NCBI RefSeq assembly: GCF_002954355.1
Contig: NZ_MQVV01000017.1
Location: 124,001-188,000 of the forward strand
DNA from: Nonlabens tegetincola
GTDB lineage: Bacteria; Bacteroidota; Bacteroidia; Flavobacteriales; Flavobacteriaceae
DNA length: 64,000 nt
Reading direction: 5' to 3'
Shown here: positions 43,588 to 52,198 of the stretch, piece by piece
How the letters are laid out: every line of letters starts with the position of its first letter
Position numbering within the stretch: the stretch's first letter is position 1
Program-made: the position numbers and the translations under genes
Notes under the pieces: generated by a model
Databases searched by the model: none
Seen by the model: only the letters and a program-made list of their open reading frames with translations
Told to the model about the DNA's origin: nothing

Positions 43588-44220
43588 CTACTTAAACATA
43601 ACCATTTCCTTCAATGGCAGTCGTACTTTCTTTAAAGATGCCATATAATCCTCACTTGATCTGTAGCCTATAGGAAGCATTAAAACACTTTTCAACCCAA
43701 GAGATTCAAGACCTAGCAATTGATCAATTTCCTTTGGTAAAAAGCCTTCCATTGGACAAGCATCAATTTTAAGTTGCGCACATACTGTGAGTAAATTACC
43801 TAATGCTATATAAGCTTGTTTTTGAGCCCAAAGTTCAATTTCGTCTTCCTTCTTTTTTGAAAAAGAATCAAGGAGAAATTCCTTGAAAGGATTCAAAATA
43901 TCATCAGCAGTTCCTCTCACATCCTTCACTGTATTAAAATAAGTAACGATCTCATCTCTCCCTATCTTACGAGTACAAAACACCAGAACGTGACTAGCCT
44001 GTTCCACTTGTTTTTGACCGTAACTTTTCTCTACCATCATCGATTTTAAGGCTTGGTCTTTAACCACCATTAATTTAACCGGTTGAAGTCCATAACTAGT
44101 TGCAGTTAAATTAAAAGCTTCAACGAGAGTCATTAACTTATCATTATCTACCTTTTTAGTACTATCAAATTGTTTAACGGCATAGCGCCATTTTAAATTG
44201 TCAATAATTTCCATGCTCAA
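43588..44220 (-). CDS. NAD(P)H-dependent nitroreductase-family flavoprotein
   Basis: A 210-aa FMN-dependent oxidoreductase of the NfsB group. WRYAVKQFDSTKKV near the start carries the FMN phosphate-binding Arg. ATSYGLQPVKLMVV, HVLVFCTR and IDACPMEGF near residue 155 match the family. Substrates are typically nitroaromatics or quinones; the physiological one is unknown. It is a single gene; upstream lies a palindrome copy and the divergent thioesterase gene. Confidence 0.9.
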   Translation of the reverse strand: MSMEIIDNLKWRYAVKQFDSTKKVDNDKLMTLVEAFNLTATSYGLQPVKLMVVKDQALKSMMVEKSYGQKQVEQASHVLVFCTRKIGRDEIVTYFNTVKDVRGTADDILNPFKEFLLDSFSKKKEDEIELWAQKQAYIALGNLLTVCAQLKIDACPMEGFLPKEIDQLLGLESLGLKSVLMLPIGYRSSEDYMASLKKVRLPLKEMVMFK

Positions 44221-44254
44221 TTAACGTTCTATTAAAAGTATTTTGTGTAATCTC

Positions 44255-44268
44255 GCTTTCGCGAAAGC
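44255..44268. repeat. GCTTTCGCGAAAGC palindrome, copy 8
   Basis: Perfect core in the 141-base divergent region between the nitroreductase and thioesterase genes. Left flank ATCTC. Confidence 0.97.
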
Positions 44269-44361
44269 ACCATAAATACAAACAGTGATTGTAAATATAT
44301 ACGGATTCAAAGGTACAATCCCTATAAGTTTAAAATCGCCGAAGTCCTATAATTTAAGTCT

Positions 44362-44748
44362 ATGACTCAAACAGAAGAACGTATACAAAAATCTGTTACT
44401 CAAATTTTCAAAGCTGTATTTCCAAATACAACAAATCATTATGACACTCTTTTTGGTGGAACTGCACTACAGCTTATGGACGAATCTAGTTTTATATGCG
44501 CCACACGATTCTCAAGAAAAAAAGTAGTCACAATAAGCACTGATCAAATTGATTTTAAAAAACCAATTCCACAAGGAAGTATCATTGAATTAGTAAGTAA
44601 AGTGATTAAAGTAGGGACAACAAGCTGCGTAGTAGAAACCGATATTTTTATGGAAGATATGTACAGTTACAATCGAGAAAAGGTGGTAACAGGTGTTTTT
44701 ACATTTGTAGCAGTTGATGACGATAAAAAACCAGTAAGTATTTTATAA
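44362..44748 (+). CDS. acyl-CoA thioesterase (hotdog, YciA/BACH type)
   Basis: A 128-aa cytosolic hotdog thioesterase. NHYDTLFGGTALQLMDESSFICATRFSRKKVVTISTDQIDF contains the family pattern N-x-x-G-x-LFGG-x-x-L-x-x-MD with the catalytic Asp. It hydrolyses acyl-CoA, with chain preference unknown. The stop shares bases with the ATG of the SanA-like gene (TAATG), so the two are coupled. Confidence 0.88.
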   Translation: MTQTEERIQKSVTQIFKAVFPNTTNHYDTLFGGTALQLMDESSFICATRFSRKKVVTISTDQIDFKKPIPQGSIIELVSKVIKVGTTSCVVETDIFMEDMYSYNREKVVTGVFTFVAVDDDKKPVSIL

Positions 44749-45403
44749 TGAAACGTTTATTAAACATACTAGTATTTTTAGTTATTGGTGTAATTGTCTT
44801 TGCCATAGGGCTTCAATTTCATATTAAAAGACTTGCTCAACCTATAACTCACACATCAGTTCTTGAAGCTCCTCATGCATATACTGGGATTGTATTAGGT
44901 GCTAGTGTAAAAGCAAATGGTAATTTGAGCGCAATATTACAAGATCGTGTAGATGCTGCACTAATGGCCTATCAAGAAAAAAAATTGAGAGATTCCTGTT
45001 GAGTGGTGATCATGCCCAAAAAGGGTATGATGAAGTAAATGCTATGAAAAAGTACTTGAATAAAAAAGGTGTTCCAGATTCAGTTATATTTCTAGATCAT
45101 GCAGGATTAGATACATATGATTCTATGTTTAGAGCAAAAAATATTTTTCAAGTTGACACGGCTTTAGTCTTTACCCAAGAATTTCATCTACCAAGAGCGC
45201 TATACATAGGAAAAAACATGGGGTTAAATATCAATGGCGTTATAGCAGACGCAAGGATTTATGAAGGAAATTCTCATTTTAAAAGACGAGAATGGGCAGC
45301 TAATATTAAAGCATGGATGGAAATTAACGTAGAAAATCCACCAAAAATTGACGGTTCTGCAATTCCGATTACAGGAAAATCACAACTCTCTCATGATAAA
45401 TAA
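44748..45403 (+). pseudogene. SanA/YdcF-family (DUF218) membrane protein, interrupted by a frameshift
   Basis: The family is represented by E. coli SanA, which affects envelope permeability. The first frame (44748-45002) has the N-terminal membrane anchor and YTGIVLGASVKANGNLSAILQDRVDAAL, then stops at RDSC. The second frame carries the continuation LLSGDHAQKGYDEVNAMKKYL, QEFHLPRALYI and the C-terminus. One extra A in the A8 tract at 44977-44984 would join them as YQEKKIERFLLSGDH, giving 218 aa. As sequenced the gene is broken. It may be a homopolymer error. Confidence 0.9.
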
Positions 45404-45445
45404 AATTTTTATTGCATTTGCGCTTTTCTAATTAAAAAAAGAAGT

Positions 45446-45453
45446 TATATTTG
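45446..45453 (+). promoter_or_regulatory. -7 box of tRNA-Ser
   Basis: TATATTTG matches TAnnTTTG, 34 bases before the mature tRNA. No TTG at a standard distance. Confidence 0.5.
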
Positions 45454-45487
45454 CACCCGCAAAAGCAGTTAGCTTTTCGACAAATCT

Positions 45488-45571
45488 GGAGAAATGGCAG
45501 AGTGGTCGAATGCACTGGTCTTGAAAACCAGCGAGGGTCACACCTCCGGGGTTCGAATCCCTCTTTCTCCG
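45488..45571 (+). tRNA. tRNA-Ser (anticodon UGA)
   Basis: The acceptor stem GGAGAAA pairs with TTTCTCC. The anticodon stem CTGGT/ACCAG encloses the loop CTTGAAA with anticodon TGA, which reads UCN codons. The long variable arm (CGAGGGTCACACCTCCG) is typical of serine tRNAs, and the T-arm GGGGTTCGAATCCC is intact. The discriminator is G. CCA is not encoded. Confidence 0.97.
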
Positions 45572-45578
45572 CAACATG

Positions 45579-45613
45579 AAAAACCCGTTTTCTAAATAGA
45601 AAACGGGTTTTTT
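45579..45613. terminator. bidirectional terminator
   Basis: A 16-bp stem, AAAAACCCGTTTTCTA with TAGAAAACGGGTTTTT and a 2-nt loop. It ends the tRNA transcript and probably also the convergent M1 peptidase gene. Confidence 0.9.
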
Positions 45614-45636
45614 GATTTCTTACTTTAATTATTTAA

Positions 45637-47727
45637 TTACTGACTCAAAACTCGTTCTACTTTTAATTGATCAGTATCAGACATTTCAGTCATTAAATTT
45701 TTAATAATCTCGCGTCCTGTTTCTGTCTTAAATCCAGTTCTTAAATGCTCTCGCGAAGTCTTATAAAATCGCCAAACATGATGAAAACAGGCCGCGATTA
45801 AATCACGATAATTCTCCTCAGACATAATATCCAATTGAATTAAGTAATCAAACGCAGCTTGTCTTGTAATCATACTGTGTTTAGAATCTGTGTAATCACG
45901 TAATAAACTTAAATAAAGCTTTTTTTCTGCATTAGTAAATTCTGGTGTACTTAATGCTAGAACTAACCAAGACATATTTAATTCCGGACTTAATGTATCC
46001 CAGCGACTTTTTAAATCTAAAAGAAGTTCTTTCTTATTCTTTGTATCCTGCCATAATAAAAACATGGCACTTTCTCTAGTTACATAACTTGGTTCGTCAA
46101 CTAAAGTTTGAATTACACTACGGTTGTAATCGTTTATTTGCTGGGTACTCAGAACAATTGCTCTATTCACTTCAAGAAGGTCATAATTAGAAACTTTTTT
46201 GATCAAGTCATATTTCCTAATATCATCATGAAGCGTTAACTGTTGAATCATCTCAATTAGAGCAGGAATGTTGTCCCTTTCATTTGCAACTTCCTTGAAA
46301 CTTGTAAAACTCTCATTAAAATTTGAAATACTTCTAGCTTTTAGTTGAAAAAACTCTTCCATTTCTGGATATGATCTTAATATTTGCAGTGCTTCTTTTG
46401 CAGGGAAAGATTTATTTAACAACCACCTCTCTCTGAAATCTAGTAAATCTAGCCCAGTTATTTCGGTAACTTTTTCAAGAAAATCAAAAGTAGTTACATT
46501 GTCATAGGCATTAGTGGTTAAATAATGTCGTATAATAGTTTTAAAAGCTTTATCGCCTACTTTAACCTTTAATGCGTGTAAAGCCCAAGCACCGTGATCA
46601 TAAAAAGTTAATGAGCTAGATCCCGGATTAAGCAGCTCGGTAGATTTACCCGTGCGTGATTGCTCTACAAGATTTTCTGCTTTGGTATACAGTAGATTTA
46701 GGAAATGATTGTCTCCATATAAATATTGCTCGGCTAGCATGGAGTAATAAGTGGCAAAACCTTCATGTAACCAGTGATGCTGTGATTCTGTTTCAGTAAC
46801 TAAGTTTCCAAACCACTGATGCGCCATTTCATGAGCATTTACCGTAACATAACTTCTATCGTTTGATCCTATTTCATCGTTAAAAAAGCTATCACTGTAA
46901 ACTGTTAAACCAGTATTCTCCATTCCAGAATACAGAAAATCCTTCACTGGGACCTGTCTATAAACTTGCCATGGATACGGGTAACCAATTTCTCTTTCTA
47001 AAAAATCAAAAACTTCCTTTGTTTTTTTATAGGTAGCGAGTGCTTTATTTTTTTCCCCTTTGTAATAATATAACTCAATTGGAACTCCTGTTTCACTAGA
47101 TAGCTTATAGCTATCATATTCACCAATCACAATGGCAACTAAATAACTACTCATGGGTTGATCCATGCTATAATTCCATTGTATTGCATTACCTAATTCC
47201 TTTTTTTGAGTAAGAACACCATTTGATAAAGAAGTTAAATGATTAGGAGCTGTAATTTGTAAATTCCATAACATTTTATCATTCATATCATCAATACTAG
47301 GTAACCAGTTACTGGTATATTTACCTTGTCCTTGAGTCCAAATTTGATTCCAAGACCCATCTCCAGTGGCATCAATAAAATACATGGCTTTTTTAGGCTC
47401 ACTGGTGAAATTTATGAGTAGGTTAATAGTATCGCTTTCGCGAAAGCGAGAACGCAACAAGATACGCTCACCATTATAATCTGACTTGACAAGATTGCCA
47501 TTGAGAAACACCTCGTGCTCTTTCAAACTCTTGGCATCTACAAATAAAGAATCAGTTGTAGATGTTATTAGAATATCAAACGATATTTCTCCGGTTACAT
47601 TTTCAGAATCGTTCTGGAATTGAAGTCGCGCAGTTGCAGACAAAAAATCGGCATAGGTCTGTGATGGTATGTTTTGAGAATAAACCCAAAAGCTTACAAA
47701 CGACATTATAAGAGCAAGGTATTTCAT
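45637..47727 (-). CDS. M1 family zinc aminopeptidase, exported
   Basis: A 696-aa peptidase. A signal peptide (MKYLALIMSFVSFWVYSQ) sets the start at ATG 47727. The longer reading adds 48 residues that lie in the divergent promoter. The substrate motif GMENTG lies near residue 268. The zinc site HEMAHQWFG lies at 299-307, with the third ligand Glu in HEGFATYYS about 20 residues on. A helical C-terminal domain follows. It cleaves N-terminal residues from peptides in the periplasm or at the surface. The palindrome copy encodes SRFRES near residue 95. A -7-like GACTTTTG lies upstream. Confidence 0.94.
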   Translation of the reverse strand: MKYLALIMSFVSFWVYSQNIPSQTYADFLSATARLQFQNDSENVTGEISFDILITSTTDSLFVDAKSLKEHEVFLNGNLVKSDYNGERILLRSRFRESDTINLLINFTSEPKKAMYFIDATGDGSWNQIWTQGQGKYTSNWLPSIDDMNDKMLWNLQITAPNHLTSLSNGVLTQKKELGNAIQWNYSMDQPMSSYLVAIVIGEYDSYKLSSETGVPIELYYYKGEKNKALATYKKTKEVFDFLEREIGYPYPWQVYRQVPVKDFLYSGMENTGLTVYSDSFFNDEIGSNDRSYVTVNAHEMAHQWFGNLVTETESQHHWLHEGFATYYSMLAEQYLYGDNHFLNLLYTKAENLVEQSRTGKSTELLNPGSSSLTFYDHGAWALHALKVKVGDKAFKTIIRHYLTTNAYDNVTTFDFLEKVTEITGLDLLDFRERWLLNKSFPAKEALQILRSYPEMEEFFQLKARSISNFNESFTSFKEVANERDNIPALIEMIQQLTLHDDIRKYDLIKKVSNYDLLEVNRAIVLSTQQINDYNRSVIQTLVDEPSYVTRESAMFLLWQDTKNKKELLLDLKSRWDTLSPELNMSWLVLALSTPEFTNAEKKLYLSLLRDYTDSKHSMITRQAAFDYLIQLDIMSEENYRDLIAACFHHVWRFYKTSREHLRTGFKTETGREIIKNLMTEMSDTDQLKVERVLSQ
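47434..47447. repeat. GCTTTCGCGAAAGC palindrome, copy 9
   Basis: Perfect core in the M1 peptidase gene, read as RFRES. On the minus strand the context is TTCTCGCTTTCGCGAAAGCG. Confidence 0.97.
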
Positions 47728-47835
47728 AGACCGTGAAAGTACAAAAGTCGTGCCTGTATAGCTACACAAAGGCTCGAGCTTAACACACATTAACGAGTTA
47801 AAATCATTATACTTGCAGGTAGAAATTGACCCAAC

Positions 47836-48357
47836 GTGTACGAAAATAGCTTCCCTAAAAAAAGATTTCAAATAACCCTTGAGTTTTTAGAAAAACATCT
47901 AGAAAAAAACAGCAGCATTCTTGATTTAGGAGTTGAAAACCCATTTAGTAAAATAATGAGCGATGCTGGCTATAAGGTCGTGAATACAAGTGGTGAGGAT
48001 CTAGATGATGAACTTACTGCTATTTCTGGTTTTACAGGCGATGCTGTTACTGCATTTGAAATATTTGAGCATCTAGTAGCTCCTTACAACGCCTTAAAAG
48101 CGATCAAAACCAAAAAGCTCTTTATAAGTGTTCCTATGAAATTATGGTTTGCAAGCGCCTATCGTAATAAGAATGATGTACGAGATCAACATTATCACGA
48201 GTTTGAGTCTTGGCAACTGGATTATGTTTTAGAAAAAGCGGGATGGGAAGTTATCGATAGTATTAAATTCACAAATCCCGTTAAGAAATTTGGAATTAGA
48301 CCTTTTTTGAGAAGGTTTACACCTAGGTATTACTTAGTTTATTGTGAAAAAAGGTAG
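47836..48357 (+). CDS. SAM-dependent methyltransferase-like protein
   Basis: A 173-aa protein with a class I methyltransferase pattern: SSILDLGVENPFSKIM (residues ~26-41, motif I region), VVNTSGEDLDD, and VTAFEIFEHLVAPYNALKAI near 70 (motif IV/post). The glycine-rich loop is reduced, so activity is uncertain. The C-terminus is like that of methyltransferases of glycan or small-molecule pathways. The start is GTG. It is divergent from the M1 peptidase gene and stops one base before the convergent M90 gene. Confidence 0.75.
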   Translation: MYENSFPKKRFQITLEFLEKHLEKNSSILDLGVENPFSKIMSDAGYKVVNTSGEDLDDELTAISGFTGDAVTAFEIFEHLVAPYNALKAIKTKKLFISVPMKLWFASAYRNKNDVRDQHYHEFESWQLDYVLEKAGWEVIDSIKFTNPVKKFGIRPFLRRFTPRYYLVYCEKR

Positions 48358-48358
48358 T

Positions 48359-49288
48359 CTATTCAACAGTCCAATCTAGCCATTCATCCTTGTATAATAA
48401 GGCTGTTTGATAGCATTTAAAAAGGATAGGAAAATTACTTTTGAACTGTTTAGGTGACTCAATAAAATATTCAGTTAATACCGCCATGAACTCATACTGA
48501 TTGGTAAAAGCGTATTCTCTAAAAAACGCTGTGTTATCCAATCGTTTTTTGACTTCTGGATCCATCAATCTACGCAAGATAAGTTGATGTTGTTTATGAA
48601 ATCTTTGTGCATCAACATTGGTACTATGTTCACTTTCAAAATGCAACACATGGCAAAACTCATGTAATCCTAAATGCAAGTTGTCATTTGAATCGGCCAT
48701 TCCATGTAGAAAATCAGGCCAACTCATCGCAAGTACTCGAGCACTTGGGTTGTACTCTCCTTTATGCAATGCGTTATTAGTAGGACTAGTAAATGGCTCT
48801 GGAAAAAACAATAGGGTATCCAGCATTCCATATGTGTACTGTCTTCTACCAAAAGTGAGCTCACAAGCTACACATGCAGGAAGGACAAATTGTTCATCGG
48901 TGACGCTCTCACCGTATCGATTTTTAAAATTCTTTTGACTTATAAAATGAGCTACTCGATGTTCAAATTGCTTTTGATACTTACTAGACAGGCGTTTATA
49001 GAACGGATAGTTTTCTAGAATACGCTTTCGCGAAAGCGGTAACTTCTTATACACAAACATTTGCCTATACCAGATGAAGTCTTTTTTGCGCTGTAATTTT
49101 ATCAATATTAATTGTGCAAAAAACAGTACAATCAACAATCCTAAGGCTCCTAGAACATACGGCGCAAGCCACTCTGAGCTTTTCTCAATTAATATGAATA
49201 CCTTTAAGTTAATCGCGAGAAAGGAAAATATTAATGATATACCAGAATAACAACATAAGGCTAGCAAACAATCCAAGTGCTGCGCCAA
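48359..49288 (-). CDS. M90-family (MtfA-like) zinc metallopeptidase
   Basis: Up to 309 aa. One membrane anchor (LGALGLLIVLFFAQLILI) precedes a cytoplasmic or periplasmic peptidase domain. LHEFCHVLHFE carries the H-E-F-x-H zinc motif of MtfA, and EFMAVLTEYFIE supplies the further Glu ligand. E. coli MtfA interacts with the Mlc glucose regulator; the role here is unknown. The start is uncertain, because the only ATG (49288) overlaps the Bax-inhibitor gene by 80 bases and its first ~27 residues look non-conserved. The palindrome copy is read as LSRK. Confidence 0.85.
   Translation of the reverse strand: MAQHLDCLLALCCYSGISLIFSFLAINLKVFILIEKSSEWLAPYVLGALGLLIVLFFAQLILIKLQRKKDFIWYRQMFVYKKLPLSRKRILENYPFYKRLSSKYQKQFEHRVAHFISQKNFKNRYGESVTDEQFVLPACVACELTFGRRQYTYGMLDTLLFFPEPFTSPTNNALHKGEYNPSARVLAMSWPDFLHGMADSNDNLHLGLHEFCHVLHFESEHSTNVDAQRFHKQHQLILRRLMDPEVKKRLDNTAFFREYAFTNQYEFMAVLTEYFIESPKQFKSNFPILFKCYQTALLYKDEWLDWTVE
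49024..49037. repeat. GCTTTCGCGAAAGC palindrome, copy 10
   Basis: Perfect core in the M90 peptidase gene, read as PLSRKR. Confidence 0.97.
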
Positions 49289-49931
49289 TGTACTGATCCG
49301 TATGATATTTGTGAACTAAATTTGATGTTTGATACAATATCGATCCTGCTGCTAGAATAACCATAGCACCAGAAAATATCAAGCCTAAATCAAATCCAAA
49401 AATCATAGAGGCTATAATGATTCCTATAGCTACAAAAAAACCTACTACAAGAATACTACGTAAGAAGGAAAAATCTTTTTTTGTAAATAAAACAACCGCA
49501 CTTAATCCAGTAAATAAACCTAAAGTTACTACTGCAGCTTGATTGAGTAAATTTGATTGTTGTAATTCACCCACGTAAATTGCAACTGTGATTAGAGGAA
49601 CAAAAATAACAGCCTCGGCAACGACAAATAGTAGTAAAGCCAAATATTGCTGTGTTTTATCATGACTAGTATGCGCAATTTTTTCGGCATAGTTTGTCGC
49701 CAGCATAAATACTCCTAGAACCAGTAACCATCGCCAGCCATTAAGCATGCTCATCATAAATTCAACAAGCGGAGTTATTCTGATAAAAACAGCTTCAACT
49801 ATAATAAAAAGCAATACTGCAAGGGCAACATGCATGTAAGTTTTTCTGTAAAAAGTGGCTTTAGTTGAGTCGTTGACCTGAATTAATGATTCAAATTGAG
49901 AATCGTACTGCTCATTGTGTTGTGATTCCAT
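49209..49931 (-). CDS. Bax inhibitor-1/YccA family membrane protein
   Basis: A 240-aa protein with seven predicted membrane helices. The family pattern is visible in TYMHVALAVLLFIIVEAVF, VVTLGLFTGLSAVVLFTKKDFSFL (residues ~125-150) and GFDLGLIFSGAMVILAAGSILYQTS. Members are pH-sensitive calcium leak channels or FtsH modulators. The start is set at ATG 49931 (MESQHNEQ). The longer reading adds 20 residues that look untranslated. Its 3' end overlaps the M90 gene's possible start, so the two are probably one transcript. Confidence 0.9.
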   Translation of the reverse strand: MESQHNEQYDSQFESLIQVNDSTKATFYRKTYMHVALAVLLFIIVEAVFIRITPLVEFMMSMLNGWRWLLVLGVFMLATNYAEKIAHTSHDKTQQYLALLLFVVAEAVIFVPLITVAIYVGELQQSNLLNQAAVVTLGLFTGLSAVVLFTKKDFSFLRSILVVGFFVAIGIIIASMIFGFDLGLIFSGAMVILAAGSILYQTSNLVHKYHTDQYIGAALGLFASLMLLFWYIINIFLSRD

Positions 49932-50131
49932 ATAACTGTGGTTGGTATTTTTAAGATGACTAAAATAATGATTAATAATTATGGATATCATATTATACTG
50001 AAATATTTAAGCATATTCTGAAAGGACAACGTTTTTGAAATTCAATTTTAAAAATTGTACTAATTTAAATGCAGTAATAAATAATTTTTAATCGTTAAAC
50101 CTTTGAAACTTTCTATAGTCAAAGAGTAAGT

Positions 50132-50698
50132 ATGAGGGCAATTTCTGATCAGGAAATTTTAGAGAACATCAACAATCCGCAGCGCATGCAGTTAGGATAC
50201 AAGCAACTTGTGCAGTGCTACAGTAAAAGAATATACTGGCAGGTACGTAAACTTGTAATAACTCATGAAGATGCTGATGATGTTGTACAAAATGTTTTTA
50301 TCAAAATATTTAAAGGTATTAAGAATTTTAAAGGAGACAGTAAATTGAGCACTTGGATGTATCGTATTGCTTATAATGAAAGTATGACCTTGCTTAATAA
50401 GAAAGCTCGTTCCATGCAAATTACTAGTGAAGAATTGGTTCAAAAGCTCACTCAAAACCTAACAGCCGATGTATATTTTACTGAAGACGAAGTATTGATA
50501 GCTTTACAAAAAGCCCTAGCAAGTCTACCAGATAGACAACGTGAAATTTTTAATATGAGGTACTACGACTCAATAAAATTTAGTGAGATCGCTCACATAC
50601 TAGAACTGTCAGAAGGTGCTGTGAAAAGCAGCTACCATCTCGCAGCAAAAAAAGTAGAACAGTTTATAAAGACTCATCAAACTATTGAGCTGGATTAA
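50132..50698 (+). CDS. RNA polymerase sigma factor, ECF type
   Basis: A 188-aa sigma-70 family factor with only regions 2 and 4. Region 2 lies at residues ~20-90 (DADDVVQNVFIKIFKGIKNFKGDSKLSTWMYRIAYNESM). Region 4 lies at ~125-178 (LPDRQREIFNMRYYDSIKFSEIAHILELSEGAVKSSYHLAAKK). It directs transcription of an envelope or stress regulon. It leads a tight three-gene run with a single-span membrane protein (a likely anti-sigma) and a Spy-like periplasmic protein. Confidence 0.93.
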   Translation: MRAISDQEILENINNPQRMQLGYKQLVQCYSKRIYWQVRKLVITHEDADDVVQNVFIKIFKGIKNFKGDSKLSTWMYRIAYNESMTLLNKKARSMQITSEELVQKLTQNLTADVYFTEDEVLIALQKALASLPDRQREIFNMRYYDSIKFSEIAHILELSEGAVKSSYHLAAKKVEQFIKTHQTIELD

Positions 50699-50713
50699 AG
50701 TCTAAGAAATAGA

Positions 50714-51211
50714 ATGATAAAGAAAAATCAACATAACGGTTTTAATATCCCTGATGGATACTTTGACAATCTTGAGTTTAAGCTCCATAAGATTGCCGAA
50801 GATACAGATAGGAAACAATCCATGCACGGTGGCTTTCAGGCTCCTGAAGATTATTGGGAGCAACTGGATAAAAAATTAATGAATCAACCGCTTTCTATTA
50901 ATGATGAATCTAAAAGAAGTAAGGTAATTTCATTACTTACTCCTTTACTGGCTGTAGCTGCTACTATTGCAGTATTATTATACCTATTCCCAACTATCAA
51001 TGAACCTAGTGATGAATTAGTGACTACCGATGGTTTAACCGGGACTGAGCTTGCTGATTATCTTGCTCCAGATGACATATTATCATCCGACTATCAATGG
51101 GCAGAGATACTTACCGATGATTTTATAGAACAAGTTGAAGTAAATGTGCAAGATGATGACCTGCATGAATACTTAAATGATGTAGAACTACAAGAACTAT
51201 TTATAGAATGA
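50714..51211 (+). CDS. single-span membrane protein, putative anti-sigma factor
   Basis: A 165-aa protein. The cytosolic N-terminus has two copies of one motif, GFNIPDGYFDNLEFKL (residues ~9-24) and GFQAPEDYWEQLDKKL (~41-56). One membrane helix lies at ~74-92 (LLTPLLAVAATIAVLLYLF). The C-terminal periplasmic part is very acidic (DDFIEQVEVNVQDDDLHEYLNDVELQE). Position after the sigma gene and topology suggest an anti-sigma factor. No known anti-sigma domain (ZAS, RskA) is evident. It overlaps the next gene by four bases (ATGA). Confidence 0.7.
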   Translation: MIKKNQHNGFNIPDGYFDNLEFKLHKIAEDTDRKQSMHGGFQAPEDYWEQLDKKLMNQPLSINDESKRSKVISLLTPLLAVAATIAVLLYLFPTINEPSDELVTTDGLTGTELADYLAPDDILSSDYQWAEILTDDFIEQVEVNVQDDDLHEYLNDVELQELFIE

Positions 51212-51666
51212 AAAATATTATAATTCTGGCTGTGCTTTTAATAAGTACAACCGCTATTGCACAACGAGGTGATAGATCAAACAGAGAAGAAAGGGAAAAT
51301 CGCATTGAAACTTTATTCATTGCCTATGTTACCGATAAATTAGAACTCACTACTGATGAGGCTGCAAAGTTTTGGCCCATCTACAATGAAATTAAACAGG
51401 AGCGTCGAGCTCTTGAAAAGAAAAAACGAGCTCTAATCAATGAAATTGATGACAACATGCAAGCAATGAGTGATCAACAAGCACAATCCTACGTAAATAA
51501 GGTAATTGCTCTTGAAAAAGAAATAAATTTAAAAAGCTTTGAGAATCGCAGTAAGGAAATAATTGCTGTTGTCGGAGCAAAAAGATTTTTACTACTCAAA
51601 AAAAGTGAAGTAGAATTTAGACGTAAAATGATATCTGAATTTAAAAAGAAACGACGTCGGGACTAG
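51208..51666 (+). CDS. periplasmic Spy/CpxP-like protein
   Basis: A 152-aa exported protein. The signal peptide ends STTAIAQ. The rest is helical and highly charged, with LELTTDEAAKFWPIYNEIKQERRALEKKKRALI near residues 43-75 echoing the LTxxQ-type motifs of Spy/CpxP chaperones and related zinc sensors. A basic tail KKKRRRD ends it. As the third gene of the sigma operon it may sense or buffer misfolded envelope proteins. A terminator follows. Confidence 0.78.
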   Translation: MKNIIILAVLLISTTAIAQRGDRSNREERENRIETLFIAYVTDKLELTTDEAAKFWPIYNEIKQERRALEKKKRALINEIDDNMQAMSDQQAQSYVNKVIALEKEINLKSFENRSKEIIAVVGAKRFLLLKKSEVEFRRKMISEFKKKRRRD

Positions 51667-51722
51667 GTTTGAGGATATATATTTTGGTTTTCATTTGGAT
51701 TGAAATAAAACCCGATGCCTTT

Positions 51723-51754
51723 AAAAACTCTCAGAGCTACCTGAGAGTTTTTTT
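51723..51754 (+). terminator. sigma operon terminator
   Basis: AAAAACTCTCAG pairs with CTGAGAGTTTTT across a 6-nt loop and runs into T's. It lies 57 bases after the Spy-like gene. Confidence 0.9.
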
Positions 51755-51853
51755 CATTAGATAAAATTCTGATACTACTATCTTACCCCTTAAAAGAAAT
51801 TGAAATTAATCAAGTTGATTCCTATTTTTACGACCAATTAAAAAACAAATCAA

Positions 51854-52198
51854 ATGAGAAAATTAATTTTTATTCTAGGATCATTTTTAATTCTTTCATG
51901 TAACCAGGATAGCAGTAAGCAAAGTGATCAAACTGTTCTTGATGAGGTTACCCAGAGTGCAGATTATCAAAGATACGTTCAAGCCTATAATGAATATGCA
52001 GCTTGTAAGCGAGAACGTCCTAAAATCACGGAAGATTACATATCCAATAAAATAGACGACAAGGAATTTAAAAGGAGGATTGAAGTTAATAGTCAGACAT
52101 GTGCCATTAAGAAGGATATTTTCAATAAATACTATCAATTACTCGAGGCACAATTTGATAAAGAGCTTGTAGTCGCTCACAAAATAATGCCTAATTAA
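51854..52198 (+). CDS. small lipoprotein of unknown function
   Basis: A 114-aa lipoprotein (signal GSFLILSC). The mature part is helical and charged (SADYQRYVQAYNEYAACKRERPKITEDYISNKIDDKEFKRRI) with two further cysteines that may pair. No family is recognised. It stands alone after the sigma operon and overlaps the convergent DUF4230 gene by four bases. Confidence 0.7.
   Translation: MRKLIFILGSFLILSCNQDSSKQSDQTVLDEVTQSADYQRYVQAYNEYAACKRERPKITEDYISNKIDDKEFKRRIEVNSQTCAIKKDIFNKYYQLLEAQFDKELVVAHKIMPN

Noticed and set aside
44999-45403. Separate gene starting MSGDHAQKGY at 44999
   Set aside because: Family sequence (FLLSGDH) extends upstream of this ATG in the same frame. It is the second half of the SanA-like gene.
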